Of a DNA stretch of 64,000 bases, positions 1 to 9,602 are shown in pieces; the first letter of the stretch is position 1; each line of letters begins with the position of its first letter. This stretch comes from Mycetohabitans endofungorum (GTDB lineage: Bacteria > Pseudomonadota > Gammaproteobacteria > Burkholderiales > Burkholderiaceae). The position numbers and the translations under genes are program-made. The notes below the pieces were generated by a model. That model was not told the origin of the DNA, did no database searches, and was given only the letters and a program-made list of their open reading frames with translations. The DNA lies in the NCBI RefSeq assembly GCF_037477895.1, contig NZ_CP132745.1:558001-622000 (forward strand), given 5' to 3'.

Positions 1-300
1 CTCGACTACCGTGGCTACGAACGGGCGCCGAGCACCGCGTCACAGACCGCATGGGCGCTGCTGGGACTGATGGCGGCTGGCTGCGAACACGACGAAGCCG
101 TCGCGCGCGGCATCGCGTACTTGCTGAACACGCAGAACGACGAAGGACTATGGGATGAGGCGCTGTTCACCGCGACCGGATTCCCACGCGTGTTCTACCT
201 GCGCTATCACGGCTACCGCAAGTTCTTCCCGCTGTGGGCGCTCGCACGTTACCGCAATCTCACCGTACGCAACGCATGTACCGTAGCCTGCGGAATGTGA
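1..300 (+). CDS. shc: Squalene-hopene cyclase, C-terminal fragment (cut by window edge)
   Basis: The frame is open from base 1 to a TGA at 298-300 and gives 99 C-terminal residues. It carries a QW repeat (QNDEGLWDE) followed by the FTATGFPRVFYLRYHGY and FPLWAL segments that close bacterial squalene-hopene cyclases. The enzyme folds squalene into hopene at the inner membrane and is the committing step of hopanoid synthesis. The N-terminal catalytic part with the DXDD motif lies left of the window. The stop overlaps the likely GTG start of hpnG, so the two are probably translationally coupled. The family call is strong because six hpn genes follow. Confidence 0.93.
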   Translation, partial: LDYRGYERAPSTASQTAWALLGLMAAGCEHDEAVARGIAYLLNTQNDEGLWDEALFTATGFPRVFYLRYHGYRKFFPLWALARYRNLTVRNACTVACGM

Positions 301-1070
301 TATATGACGCACCGGTGGTGGTCGTCACCGGCCTCGCCTTCGAGGCCCGGATCGCCGCGGGTCCGGACGTACGCGTGATCTGTCAGCAAAATGCCGGACT
401 AGCGACCACGCTCGGCGCGATCGTCGCGCAGAGCCGGTCCTGCTCAGCGCTGGTAAGCTTCGGCACCGCAGGCGGACTGGTGAAATCGCTACGCCCCGGC
501 GCGTTGCTGGTGGCCCGTTCGGTGCTGGTCGCCGACCCGCGCGGCCAGCACCGAGCGAGCGCAGCAACGCGGGACGATGCGACGCTAATCAGCACGCAGC
601 GTTACGCAAGCGACGAACGATGGTCCCACGCGCTGCTCGAGCGGCTCAACGGCGCGGTCCACGCAGATCTGGCAGGCATCGCAACGCCAGTCAGCCAGGC
701 GGAGGACAAGCAGCGGCTGCAGCATGCGTGTGGCGCGTGGGCCGCCGACATGGAGTCGCACATCGTCGCGCGCATCGCCTATGAGCGCGGCCTGCCTTTC
801 GTGTGCGTGCGCGCGATCGTCGATCCAGCCGAGCGTTCTCTGCCGCCGGCTGCGGTCGCAGCGCTCAACGACGACGGGTCAACGGACCTGGGCGCCGTCC
901 TGCGCTCACTACTCGCCCATCCGGGTCAATTGCCTGCTCTGTTGGCGGTGGCGCGCGATGCGCGCAATGCGCGTCGTGCGCTGATCGCGGCACGGCACAG
1001 GATCGGCGCGGCATTCGGTTTTCCGTCCCGTGCGTCCGGTCGCGCTGCGGTTACCTCAGTAGGCGGCTAG
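297..1070 (+). CDS. hpnG: HpnG, adenosylhopane nucleosidase (phosphorylase family)
   Basis: This protein of about 257 residues resembles purine-nucleoside phosphorylases. It has an N-terminal VVVVTGLAFEARIA strand, a glycine-rich FGTAGGL segment, and a late AADMESHIVARIA motif whose Glu binds ribose in this superfamily. HpnG removes adenine from adenosylhopane made by HpnH, giving ribosylhopane on the route to extended hopanoids. I prefer the GTG at 297, which overlaps the cyclase stop; an in-frame ATG at 276 is the alternative, and neither has a strong Shine-Dalgarno. It is convergent with hpnB. Confidence 0.85.
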   Translation: MIYDAPVVVVTGLAFEARIAAGPDVRVICQQNAGLATTLGAIVAQSRSCSALVSFGTAGGLVKSLRPGALLVARSVLVADPRGQHRASAATRDDATLISTQRYASDERWSHALLERLNGAVHADLAGIATPVSQAEDKQRLQHACGAWAADMESHIVARIAYERGLPFVCVRAIVDPAERSLPPAAVAALNDDGSTDLGAVLRSLLAHPGQLPALLAVARDARNARRALIAARHRIGAAFGFPSRASGRAAVTSVGG

Positions 1071-1099
1071 TTGCGAAGCGTCAAGAGGTTATGAGTCGT

Positions 1100-2254
1100 T
1101 TAACGCCGCGCCTGCGCGCGACCCTTCCACATGCCGCCACGACCACGCCAGTGCTGCAGCGCGGAGTCCAACGTAAACGCGGTATATAACACGGCGATGA
1201 CCGGCAGGCATGGCCCCCACCCGCGCGAACGACCGTAGAAGCGCAACATAGGTAGGTATGCGAAGGTCATCGCCGCCCAGGCCAGCGCGCTCGCCACGCG
1301 GGCAAACCCGCTGCCGAACAGGACCAAAAGCGGCGGCGCGACGAAGGTGACCAGCAGTGACACGATCGTGCCACACAGCCACCACGGCGAATAGTGCAGC
1401 TGCGCATACGCGGTACGCGCGACCATGCGGTGAATCTCGCCCAGATTGTCATACGACCGCACGCTGCGCGCCCGATTGGTCAAACCCAGCCAGATCGCGC
1501 CTTGTGACTTCATCCGGGCACCCAGCGCACAGTCATCGATGATCTCATCGCGGATCGCCTCGATGCCGCCGGCCGCACGCAATGCCTGCGCCTGCACCAG
1601 CATACATCCGCCCGCTGCGGCCGCCATCGGATGGTCACGCCGATTGACCCATGAAAACGGATACAACATCTGGAAGAACAGCACGAAGGCCGGGATCAGC
1701 GCGCGCTCGAACCACGCGTCACAGCGTAGCTTCGCCATCAATGAAACCATGACGCGACGGTCTACGATCGCGCGCGTGACCAGTTGCCGCAGATTATCTG
1801 GCGCATGCTCGATGTCGGCGTCCGTCAATAGCAACCACGCAGGCGGCGGGTCGGTGGCATGCGCGGCATCAATGCCTTGCCGGACTGCCCAAAGCTTGCC
1901 GGTCCAGCCGGCCGGCAGAGGCTCACCGCGCAGCACCGTGAGCCGCCCGGCGGCGCCCATGGCGTGCGCCGTGTCGCGCGCGAGGGCAGCGGTGCCGTCT
2001 TCGCTATGGTCGTCAACCACCACGACCCGCACCGATCCCGGGTAGTCCTGGCGCAACAGGCTGCTCACCGTCTGCGCGATCGAGGCGGCCTCGTTGCGCG
2101 CCGGAATCACCGCGACGACCGCCGGCCACGCATCAGGGGTGTCGGTGCCGGGCGGATCTTGATCATCCCGTTCGTGCGCCTGCCAGAATCCGCCACGCGC
2201 CACGAGCAACATGATCCAAATCACCAGCGATAGGACGGCAATGGCTGTCAGCAA
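1100..2254 (-). CDS. hpnB: HpnB, hopanoid-associated family 2 glycosyltransferase
   Basis: This 384-residue protein opens with a membrane helix (LTAIAVLSLVIWIMLLVA). A GT-A fold follows: VIPARNEAASIAQTVSSLL, VVVVDDHSEDGT, and the metal-binding LLTDADIEHAP. Several hydrophobic segments close the protein, as in membrane-bound family 2 glycosyltransferases. HpnB is the hopanoid-locus glycosyltransferase, thought to decorate bacteriohopanepolyols. The start is a TTG, supported by a GGAGG six bases upstream (2261-2265). It begins 3 bp after the hpnA stop, so it is the last gene of a minus-strand operon hpnM-ispH-hpnH-hpnA-hpnB. Confidence 0.9.
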   Translation of the reverse strand: MLTAIAVLSLVIWIMLLVARGGFWQAHERDDQDPPGTDTPDAWPAVVAVIPARNEAASIAQTVSSLLRQDYPGSVRVVVVDDHSEDGTAALARDTAHAMGAAGRLTVLRGEPLPAGWTGKLWAVRQGIDAAHATDPPPAWLLLTDADIEHAPDNLRQLVTRAIVDRRVMVSLMAKLRCDAWFERALIPAFVLFFQMLYPFSWVNRRDHPMAAAAGGCMLVQAQALRAAGGIEAIRDEIIDDCALGARMKSQGAIWLGLTNRARSVRSYDNLGEIHRMVARTAYAQLHYSPWWLCGTIVSLLVTFVAPPLLVLFGSGFARVASALAWAAMTFAYLPMLRFYGRSRGWGPCLPVIAVLYTAFTLDSALQHWRGRGGMWKGRAQARR

Positions 2255-2257
2255 GCT

Positions 2258-3253
2258 TCACCTCCAGTAGCCGTTGGCGCGAAACCAGTCGAGCGCATCG
2301 CGCAAACCGTCGGTATGGGGGCGGGCGCGATAGCCCAGCTCGCGCTGCGCCTTCGCAGAACTAAAAAACATGTGGTAACGTGACATCCGCAACGCATCGA
2401 CGGTGACGAACGGCTCACGGCCCGTCAATTGCGCGACGCCTTGCGCCGCCAGCGCAAGCGGATACAACGGCCAGCGCGGCAGCTCAATCGACGGCGGCTT
2501 GCGGCCGACCATCCGCGCGATCGCTGCCAACATCTCGCGCAGCAGCACGTCGTCGCCGCCGAGGATATAGCGCTCGCCGACTCGCCCGTGGTCCATTGCC
2601 AGCAGATGGCCCTGTGCGACATCGTCCACATGCACGAGATTCAAGCCGGTATCGACGAAGGCCGGGATCTTGCCGGTCGCCGCTTCAATGATGATGCGTC
2701 CGGTCGGCGTAGGCTTGATGTCACGCGGCCCAATCGGTGTAGACGGGTTTACAATCACCGCCGGCAGCCCTTGCTGCGCGACCATCTGCTCAACGATACG
2801 CTCGGCGGCCACCTTGCTGCGCTTGTAGACGCCGATCGTGCTTGCCTCATCGGCTGGCGCGGTCTCGTCCACCGGAGCGGTGGCGCCGCTCACGCGCAGT
2901 GTCGCGACGCTGCTCGTATAGACGACTCGTTCGACACGCCGACGCAGCGCTGCTTGCATCACGCAGCGGGTTCCGTCGGCGTTGGCACGCATGATTTCAT
3001 GACTGTCAGGCGCCCACAGCCGGTAGTCCGCCGCCACGTGGAACAACACATCGACCTGATCGAGCGCACGCTCAACCGATGCTGCATCGCGCATGTCGCC
3101 TTCGACCAGCTCGATATCCAGGCCGCGCAAGTTGCCGCGCGGACTGCTCTCCCGGACCAGCGCGCGTACACGATAGCCGCGCGCGAGCGCGGCCCGGGTC
3201 AGCGCCGAGCCAACAAAACCGGACGCGCCGGTCACCAGCACGCGGACCGACAT
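2258..3253 (-). CDS. hpnA: HpnA, hopanoid-associated NAD-dependent epimerase/dehydratase
   Basis: This 331-residue extended short-chain dehydrogenase has the N-terminal Rossmann motif VLVTGASGFVGSALT, the TSSVATL serine strand, and a catalytic YKRSK (Tyr-x-x-x-Lys). Proteins of this type in hopanoid loci are annotated as sugar-modifying or dehydrogenase partners of HpnB; the exact substrate is not settled. The frame stays open further upstream, but ATG 3251-3253 directly precedes the Rossmann strand and overlaps the hpnH stop by one base (TAATG), so I chose it. Confidence 0.9.
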   Translation of the reverse strand: MSVRVLVTGASGFVGSALTRAALARGYRVRALVRESSPRGNLRGLDIELVEGDMRDAASVERALDQVDVLFHVAADYRLWAPDSHEIMRANADGTRCVMQAALRRRVERVVYTSSVATLRVSGATAPVDETAPADEASTIGVYKRSKVAAERIVEQMVAQQGLPAVIVNPSTPIGPRDIKPTPTGRIIIEAATGKIPAFVDTGLNLVHVDDVAQGHLLAMDHGRVGERYILGGDDVLLREMLAAIARMVGRKPPSIELPRWPLYPLALAAQGVAQLTGREPFVTVDALRMSRYHMFFSSAKAQRELGYRARPHTDGLRDALDWFRANGYWR

Positions 3254-4374
3254 TACGCCTTGGACTGACGCAATTCGGCCAGCTTGATCTCGACGTGCCG
3301 CGAGAACACGTACTCGGCCGGACGCTGACGATCGAGCGAGACGTCCGGCGCGAATGGACCCTCGGTTTTCACGCCGCGCAGCGACACACCGAGCGCACGC
3401 AACGGATGGGAGAGCGTATCGTTCACCGCGGTCGCTTCGTAGCCACTGTGGACCATGCAATCCGCGCACTTCTCATAGTTGCCCGTGCCGTACCGGTCCC
3501 AGTCGGTCGTCTCCATCAACTCGCGATAGGTCTTCGTGTAACCTTCGCCAAGCAGGTAGCACGGCCGCTGCCAGCCGAACACGGTGCGGGTCGGATTGCC
3601 CCACGGCGTGCAATGGTACGTGCGGTTGCCGGCGAGGAAATCGAGGAACAGGCTGGACTGGCTGAACGACCACGCCTTGCCGCCCTTGCCGCGCCGCAGG
3701 ATGTCGCGAAACAGGTTCTTAGTCTTTTCGCGATTCAGGAAATGCTGCTGGTCCGGCGCACGCTCATAGGCATAGCCGGGGGACACGGTGATCCCGTCAA
3801 CGCCGAGCCGCTTGACCTCATCGAAGAATGTCGCGACCTGCTCCGGTTGCGCATCGTTGAATAACGTGCAATTGATGTTGACACGGAAGCCCCGCGACTT
3901 GGCCAGCTTAATCGCCGACACGCAACGGTCGTACACGCCCTCTTGGCAGACCGACTTGTCATGCATCTCGCGGTCGCCGTCCAGGTGGATCGACCAGACG
4001 AAGAAGGGGCTCGGCTGGTAATCGTCGATCTTCTTTTCGAGCAGCAACGCGTTTGTGCACAAGTAGACGAATTTGCGGCGTGCAATGATGCCTTTGACGA
4101 TCTCAGGCATTTCCTTGTGCAGCAACGGCTCACCGCCGGCGATCGAGACCACCGGCGCCCCGCATTCGTCGACCGCTTCGAGCGCCTCGGCCAACGATAC
4201 ACGCTGGTTCAAGATGGGATCCGGATAGTCGATTTTGCCGCAACCCGAGCACGCCAGGTTGCAGCGGAACAGCGGCTCGAGCATCAGCACGAGCGGATAA
4301 TGCTTGTTGCGCTTCAGTCGCTGCTTGACCAGGTAAGCGCCGACGTACGCGGATTGCAGAAATGGGATGGCCAA
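3253..4374 (-). CDS. hpnH: HpnH, radical SAM adenosylhopane synthase
   Basis: This 373-residue radical SAM protein has CNLACSGC near residue 38, the CxxxCxxC that binds the 4Fe-4S cluster, then SIAGGEPLLH (the GGEP SAM motif). It begins with the MAIPFLQSAYVGAYLVKQRL segment typical of HpnH. A C-terminal cysteine pair (CADCMVHSGYEATAVND) matches the extended family. It adds 5'-deoxyadenosyl to diploptene, the first step of C35 hopanoid side-chain formation, and HpnG acts next. It lies 16 bp after ispH and overlaps hpnA. Confidence 0.95.
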   Translation of the reverse strand: MAIPFLQSAYVGAYLVKQRLKRNKHYPLVLMLEPLFRCNLACSGCGKIDYPDPILNQRVSLAEALEAVDECGAPVVSIAGGEPLLHKEMPEIVKGIIARRKFVYLCTNALLLEKKIDDYQPSPFFVWSIHLDGDREMHDKSVCQEGVYDRCVSAIKLAKSRGFRVNINCTLFNDAQPEQVATFFDEVKRLGVDGITVSPGYAYERAPDQQHFLNREKTKNLFRDILRRGKGGKAWSFSQSSLFLDFLAGNRTYHCTPWGNPTRTVFGWQRPCYLLGEGYTKTYRELMETTDWDRYGTGNYEKCADCMVHSGYEATAVNDTLSHPLRALGVSLRGVKTEGPFAPDVSLDRQRPAEYVFSRHVEIKLAELRQSKA

Positions 4375-4390
4375 CTTCGACTCCTTTGCT

Positions 4391-5314
4391 TCACGCGGTC
4401 AGTTCAGCCGGCAGCCTGAACTGGATGTTTTCTTCAATGCCGTCCATGACCGATACGTCAACCGGGCCGAGCCGACGCAGTGCGTCGATCACGTCGTTGA
4501 CCATCGATTCCGGCGCCGATGCGCCCGCAGTGATCCCGATGGTGTTCGCCCCGCGGACCCACTGTGGATTGAGTTCGCTGCCGTCGGCGAGCAAGTAGCT
4601 CGGCACGCCCGATTCGGCACCGATCTCACGCAGTCGGTTTGAGTTCGAGCTGTTGGTTGCGCCGACCACCAGCAGCACATCCGCGCGCTTGCACAATTCG
4701 CGCACCGCAGTCTGCCGGTTCTGCGTCGCATAGCAGATGTCTTTCGTATCCGGACCGACAATATCGGTAAAACGCCGCTTCAACGCCGCAATGATGCCGC
4801 GCGTCTCATCGACCGACAGCGTCGTCTGAGTCACATAGGAGACCGGCGTATCCACCGGGATGTCGAGCCGCTCAACGTCCGCCTCAGTCTCCACCAGCGA
4901 CACCGGCCCGTCGATCTGCCCCATCGTGCCAAGGATCTCCGGGTGGCCGGCGTGGCCAATCAGGATCACCTGGCGGCCGTTCTTCAGATAGTTCTTGCCC
5001 TGCAGATGGACCTTGGTCACCAGCGGACAGGTCGCATTGAGCACCCGCAAGCCCCGCTCGTGAGCCTCGTCCTCGACCGCTTTGGCAACGCCATGCGCGC
5101 TGAAGATTGTCACCGCTCCCGGCGGCGCCTCAGACAGCTCATCGATAAAACGCGCGCCCTTAGCTTTCAGCGACTCCACCACATGTCGATTGTGGACAAT
5201 TTCATGGCGCACATAAACAGGGGCGCCGTATTTCTGCAACGCGCGCTCGACGATTTCGATCGCGCGAACCACGCCGGCGCAAAACCCGCGGGGTTGAGCA
5301 AGAATAACTTGCAT
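4391..5314 (-). CDS. ispH: IspH, 4-hydroxy-3-methylbut-2-enyl diphosphate reductase
   Basis: This is the last enzyme of the MEP isoprenoid pathway, making IPP and DMAPP from HMBPP with a 4Fe-4S cluster. Cluster cysteines lie in [16 protein letters not shown] and [10 protein letters not shown]. Substrate-binding histidines appear in [15 protein letters not shown] and GHAGHPE, and TNSSNSNRL and TAGASAPE are also diagnostic. An upstream in-frame ATG (5326) exists, but its GGAG lies just right to serve as Shine-Dalgarno for ATG 5314, giving 307 residues. Its place in the hopanoid operon suggests local supply of isoprenoid precursor. Confidence 0.95.
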   Translation of the reverse strand: MQVILAQPRGFCAGVVRAIEIVERALQKYGAPVYVRHEIVHNRHVVESLKAKGARFIDELSEAPPGAVTIFSAHGVAKAVEDEAHERGLRVLNATCPLVTKVHLQGKNYLKNGRQVILIGHAGHPEILGTMGQIDGPVSLVETEADVERLDIPVDTPVSYVTQTTLSVDETRGIIAALKRRFTDIVGPDTKDICYATQNRQTAVRELCKRADVLLVVGATNSSNSNRLREIGAESGVPSYLLADGSELNPQWVRGANTIGITAGASAPESMVNDVIDALRRLGPVDVSVMDGIEENIQFRLPAELTA

Positions 5315-5432
5315 AACGTTCTCCATAGGCGGTGAGCGATTCTAACGCTCATGGCCGATTCATGCCGGGTCAACGGCGCCACCTGCTGCGGAAAACGCAA
5401 CAATACGCTGCAAACGGCTTGAATTACAAGCG

Positions 5433-6065
5433 CTACTGACCGAAACGCGCATTGTGCGCACTGAGGTACTGAATCAGTCCCTCGACCCCGCCTTGCGCGA
5501 TCTGGCTCGCGAACTGCTGCTGATAAATCTGGATCAACCACGCGCCCATCATGTCGATGTCGTAAATCCTCCAGCCGTCTTGTCCTTTACCGAGCCGGTA
5601 GCCGACCGCCATGTCATCGCCGCTGCCTTGCACACGAGTCTTGACCACTGCATCCGTTCCTTTGGCGCTGAGCGTCGCCGGCTCGAAGCGGAACCGCACA
5701 TTCTGATCGCGAATCTGCGTCAACTGCAACGCATACGTATGCACGAGCAGCATCTGGAACTGCTCGACTAGTTGCTTGCGCTGCTCCGGCACCGCCTGGT
5801 TCCAGGCCGCCGCGCCAACGGCAATACGCGTCGTCCTGGCAAAGTCGGTGTACGGTAAGAACTCACGTTCGACGATCTTGGATGTCGCGTTGACATCGCC
5901 ACTGCGCGCGGCGGCATCGGCACGCGTCGCCTTGACCACGTTTTCCACCGCGCTGCGCACCGCATCGTTCGGGCTCGCGGCACCGCTTTTCGGCTTCTGG
6001 GCGAGCGCCGTACCCGCCATACCGAATACGGACAGCGCCACCAGCAAAGTCAACCATTTTTTCAT
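5433..6065 (-). CDS. hpnM: HpnM, MlaC/Ttg2D-type periplasmic hopanoid transport protein
   Basis: This 210-residue protein has a signal peptide (MKKWLTLLVALSVFG...ALA|Q) and the MlaC/toluene-tolerance fold, seen in VEREFLPYTDFARTTRIAVG and the C-terminal GWRIYDIDMMGAWLIQIY. HpnM is the hopanoid-locus member of this lipid-binding family and is thought to act with the RND protein HpnN in moving hopanoids to the outer membrane. The frame is open much further upstream, but that stretch is charged and non-conserved, so the ATG before the signal peptide is chosen. It is divergent from hpnN. Confidence 0.9.
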   Translation of the reverse strand: MKKWLTLLVALSVFGMAGTALAQKPKSGAASPNDAVRSAVENVVKATRADAAARSGDVNATSKIVEREFLPYTDFARTTRIAVGAAAWNQAVPEQRKQLVEQFQMLLVHTYALQLTQIRDQNVRFRFEPATLSAKGTDAVVKTRVQGSGDDMAVGYRLGKGQDGWRIYDIDMMGAWLIQIYQQQFASQIAQGGVEGLIQYLSAHNARFGQ

Positions 6066-6249
6066 CGCAATTTTTCCACGAAAGTCATATCGACTGCCTT
6101 GCATCCACCTTTTGCCGCAATAACCGGCGTTCCGCGGCCGTAGCTTAACGCAACTCGGCTTGCCGCGCGGTGGCGAACCGGCGTACAGACATGATTTACG
6201 CATCACGATTGCTGGCGACGTTGTGTCAAAGCGCTCGCACCACACCCTG

Positions 6250-6255
6250 TATACT
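6250..6255 (+). promoter_or_regulatory. Possible -10 element for hpnN
   Basis: TATACT lies 32 bp upstream of the hpnN ATG in the 222-bp divergent hpnM/hpnN spacer. No convincing -35 hexamer is found at 16-18 bp, so this is only a candidate. The hpnN ATG has no clear Shine-Dalgarno. Confidence 0.3.
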
Positions 6256-6287
6256 CGGCGCCGAATCTCGCATTTCAGGCCATCCCC

Positions 6288-8942
6288 ATGCTGACTTCGC
6301 TCCTCGCCCGCATCGTGCGTTTTTCGACACGGCATACGTACTTCGTCATCGCGGTGTCAATCTTGCTGTGCGCAGCCAGCATTGTGTACATCACGAAACA
6401 TTTTGCAATCGATACCGACGTCGCCGGGTTGATCGACCAAAACACGCCGTGGGCACAGCGCGGCAAGGCGATCGACGACGCGTTCCCGCAGCGGGCCGAC
6501 GTCACGTTGGCGGTCATCCAGGCGCCGGCGGCCGAGTTCGCGCAACGCGCAGCGGCCGAGCTGGCCGTGCGGCTCAAATCGGAAACCGCTTACTTCTCGT
6601 CCGTGACACGCCCGGATGGCGGCGCATTCTTCGAGCGTCATGGGCTGCTATTCATGTCGCAGAACGAATTGACAGAGTTGACCGGCAAACTGGTCGATGC
6701 GCGGCCCCTGCTGAATCGGCTCGCACACGACCCGTCGCTACGCGGGCTATCCAGCCTGCTGTCGGTCACGCTGCTCACGCCACTGCAGACTGGCCAGGTC
6801 ACGCTGCCCGGCATGGCCAAGCTGCTGGAGCGCAGCGCCGACACGGTCGACGCGGTGCTCGCCGGACAGCCGGCTGGCCTGTCGTGGAGCGCACTGGTTG
6901 CGCCAGAGCTGCCCTCGCGCGCGTTCGTGCAAGTGCAGCCGCTGCTCGACTATCGGTCGCTGGAGGCGGGCGCCGCGGCGGCGGCGCGGATCAAGCAGGT
7001 GGCGGCCGAGTTGCAGCTGGCGCAGCGTTATGGCGCGAGCGTGCAATTGACCGGCCCACGGCCGCTGGCCGACGAAGAGTTCGGATCCGTCCGCGAAGGT
7101 GCGGTGCCCAATGCCATCGGGACATTGCTCACAGTACTGGTCATTCTGTGGTTCGCGGTCCGCTCGCGCCGGATGGTGTTCGCTGTGTTCCTGACGCTGC
7201 TGGTCGGCCTTGCGATCACCGCCGCGCTTGGATTGATGATGGTCGGCGCGCTGAACATGATCTCGGTCGCATTCGCCGTGCTGTTCGTCGGGATCGGCGT
7301 GGACTTTGGCATTCAGTTCGCCGTACGCTATCGCGAGCAGTTCCACCTGTGCGGCAACCTGGAGCGCGCGCTGGAGGGCACCGCGCGCTCGATCGCGATG
7401 CCGCTGTCGCTCGCGGCTGCGGCCACTGCTGCGAGTTTTTTCTCGTTCCTGCCAACCGCATACCGCGGCATATCGGAGCTGGGGCAGATTGCCGGCGTGG
7501 GGATTTTGTTCGTCGCGTTGCCGTCCTGCGTGACCCTACTGCCGGCGCTGATCTCGGTACTGCGGCCCACCGGGCGCGGCGCAGCGCCCGGATTCAAGTC
7601 GTTCGCCCCGCTGGACGAATTCACTGAGCGCCATCGCAGCCCGCTACTGCTTGTCACGCTCGCACTGGTCGTGGCAGGCTTGCCGCTGCTCACGCAACTG
7701 CGCTTTGACTTCAATCCGTTGCATTTGAAAGATCCAAACAGCGAATCGATGCGCACGCTCGCCTCGCTGGCCAGCGCGTCCGACACCGGCGTCAACGATG
7801 TCCAATTGCTGGCTGCATCGCTGGATGACGCGCAGCAGGCCGCCAACAAGCTGCGCGCGCTGCCGGAAGTGGGCCGTGTGGTGACCGCCACCAGTTTCGT
7901 GCCCGACGACCAGCCGCAGAAGCTGGCCACGATCGCACAGGCGGCACGGCAATTGTTGCCCGTGCTGGAACAAACGCCATCGGACCCCGCACCCGACGGC
8001 GCACGCGTGTCAGCGTTGCGCAACGCGGCAGCAATGCTGGAGAATGCGGCACTCGATCACCCGGGGCCTGGTGCAAAAGAAGCCGAACATTTGGCGGTGT
8101 CGCTGCGCAAGTTGGCGGCAGCGGACGCGGCCACGCGCGATCGTGCTGAACGCGCGATCGCCGAGCCGCTGCAATTGTCGCTTGCGTCGCTGGCAAACTT
8201 GCTCAAGCCCACTTTGATCACACTGCAGACATTGCCGGCCGAGTTGCGTTCGCAATGGATCACCTCCGACGGACGTGCCCTCGTGCAGATCTCGCCCAAA
8301 CTGGCCACCAGCATGAATCCCGACGAAGATACGAAACTGCGCGCATTCAGTGCAGCCGTGCTGGCCGCCGAGCCGCAAGCCATCGGCGGGCCAATCTCGA
8401 TCCTGCAGTCAGCGGACACGATCGTGCGCGCGTTCGTGCAGGCCGGCGTGCTGGCGCTGGTGTCGATTACGGTGCTCCTGTGGATGGCGCTACGTAGCTT
8501 CGGCGATGTGCTGCGCACGCTAGTGCCGCTGCTGGTCTCGGCGGTCGTGACGCTCGAGTTGTCGGTATTGCTGAATCTGCCGCTGAACTTCGCGAACATC
8601 ATCGCGCTGCCGCTGCTGCTGGGCGTGGGCGTCGCGTTCAAGATCTACTACGTGATGGCCTGGCGCGCCGGCGCGACGAAACTGCTGCAGTCTGGATTGA
8701 CTCAGGCGGTGATTTTGTCGGCCGGAACCACCGCAACCGCGTTCGGCAGCCTGTGGTTGTCGCATCATCCGGGGACCTCGAGCATGGGCGAATTGCTCGC
8801 ACTGTCGCTCGTGTGCACGCTGATCGGCGCGGTGTTCTTCCAGCCGGTGCTGATGGGCAAGCCGCGCGAGCAAGCCGCGCGCAGTACTGTATCGCGGCGT
8901 GCCCACGATAAGCAGCGTGCCAACAACGCAAAATCACGCTAG
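6288..8942 (+). CDS. hpnN: HpnN, RND-family hopanoid transporter
   Basis: This 884-residue inner-membrane protein has RND/MMPL architecture. It has a TM helix at about 15-35, a periplasmic loop, five TM helices at about 270-430 ([33 protein letters not shown]), a second TM start near 450, a large loop, and a terminal five-helix block with [18 protein letters not shown]. The GVGxDFGI-type segment is typical of sterol/hopanoid RND proteins. HpnN moves hopanoids to the outer membrane. It diverges from its partner hpnM. Confidence 0.93.
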   Translation: MLTSLLARIVRFSTRHTYFVIAVSILLCAASIVYITKHFAIDTDVAGLIDQNTPWAQRGKAIDDAFPQRADVTLAVIQAPAAEFAQRAAAELAVRLKSETAYFSSVTRPDGGAFFERHGLLFMSQNELTELTGKLVDARPLLNRLAHDPSLRGLSSLLSVTLLTPLQTGQVTLPGMAKLLERSADTVDAVLAGQPAGLSWSALVAPELPSRAFVQVQPLLDYRSLEAGAAAAARIKQVAAELQLAQRYGASVQLTGPRPLADEEFGSVREGAVPNAIGTLLTVLVILWFAVRSRRMVFAVFLTLLVGLAITAALGLMMVGALNMISVAFAVLFVGIGVDFGIQFAVRYREQFHLCGNLERALEGTARSIAMPLSLAAAATAASFFSFLPTAYRGISELGQIAGVGILFVALPSCVTLLPALISVLRPTGRGAAPGFKSFAPLDEFTERHRSPLLLVTLALVVAGLPLLTQLRFDFNPLHLKDPNSESMRTLASLASASDTGVNDVQLLAASLDDAQQAANKLRALPEVGRVVTATSFVPDDQPQKLATIAQAARQLLPVLEQTPSDPAPDGARVSALRNAAAMLENAALDHPGPGAKEAEHLAVSLRKLAAADAATRDRAERAIAEPLQLSLASLANLLKPTLITLQTLPAELRSQWITSDGRALVQISPKLATSMNPDEDTKLRAFSAAVLAAEPQAIGGPISILQSADTIVRAFVQAGVLALVSITVLLWMALRSFGDVLRTLVPLLVSAVVTLELSVLLNLPLNFANIIALPLLLGVGVAFKIYYVMAWRAGATKLLQSGLTQAVILSAGTTATAFGSLWLSHHPGTSSMGELLALSLVCTLIGAVFFQPVLMGKPREQAARSTVSRRAHDKQRANNAKSR

Positions 8943-8961
8943 CGTGTGATCACATCGGCTC

Positions 8962-9417
8962 TCAGGCGGCGGGTGCCGCGTGGCCGATGATGTCACACTG
9001 GCCCCATCGTACCGGTGCATGCATGACCGGTTCTGGAGGGGCGGGCACGGCATCGGTATATGCCAGAATGTCAGCCCAATCATCGTCGCTGAAGCTGGGC
9101 CATGCCTCTTCGATTTCGGTCAGCAATGGCGGCAGCGGCCTCAGGTCGGTCGGCGGCACACTGGATCTGTCGTGCTGGGCCGTCGCCGCCGCGCCGCGGG
9201 TGGTCGATCCGAAACGCTGAACCATACCGGCGACCGACATCGGTTCGGATGACGAAGATGTTCTGAGCCCTTCAAGCGGTGCGGGAACCCGCGTGGTCGT
9301 GCTGGCACGGGGCACGACAGACGACGGCAAGTCTAAGTCTGGTTCGTGCTCCGGTGGCAGGGTCGGGGAACCAGGATAATACCCGGCAGACTGGCTGGCT
9401 TGTGCGGGAGAGGGCAC
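8962..9417 (-). CDS. Unrecognised 151-residue Pro/Ser-rich protein
   Basis: I do not recognise the family. The first 100 residues are rich in Pro, Ser, Thr and Glu and look disordered. The C-terminus has an acidic amphipathic patch (FSDDDWADILAYTD) and then more prolines. There is no signal peptide or membrane helix. The start is GTG, made credible by a perfect AAGGAG at 9424-9429 six bases upstream and an AT-rich promoter-like stretch behind it, so this is very probably a real gene. It lies between hpnN and another orphan on the same strand. Low complexity and lack of a recognised fold would fit a secreted effector or adaptor, but that is a guess. Confidence 0.6.
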   Translation of the reverse strand: MPSPAQASQSAGYYPGSPTLPPEHEPDLDLPSSVVPRASTTTRVPAPLEGLRTSSSSEPMSVAGMVQRFGSTTRGAAATAQHDRSSVPPTDLRPLPPLLTEIEEAWPSFSDDDWADILAYTDAVPAPPEPVMHAPVRWGQCDIIGHAAPAA

Positions 9418-9602
9418 GGGTCACTCCTTAAATAACAACGCGACAAGCATAACGCAGATATATTGCAGTGCAGAATATATCCACGACGCAGCATACCGCA
9501 GATCCGAATACACGGTGGGGCGCAACGCTCCAGCTAGCATCATGTCGGTGGCCGACGCCTCCAGGCAATGCTAAGCCATCCTTTATGTCACACCATCCTT
9601 TG

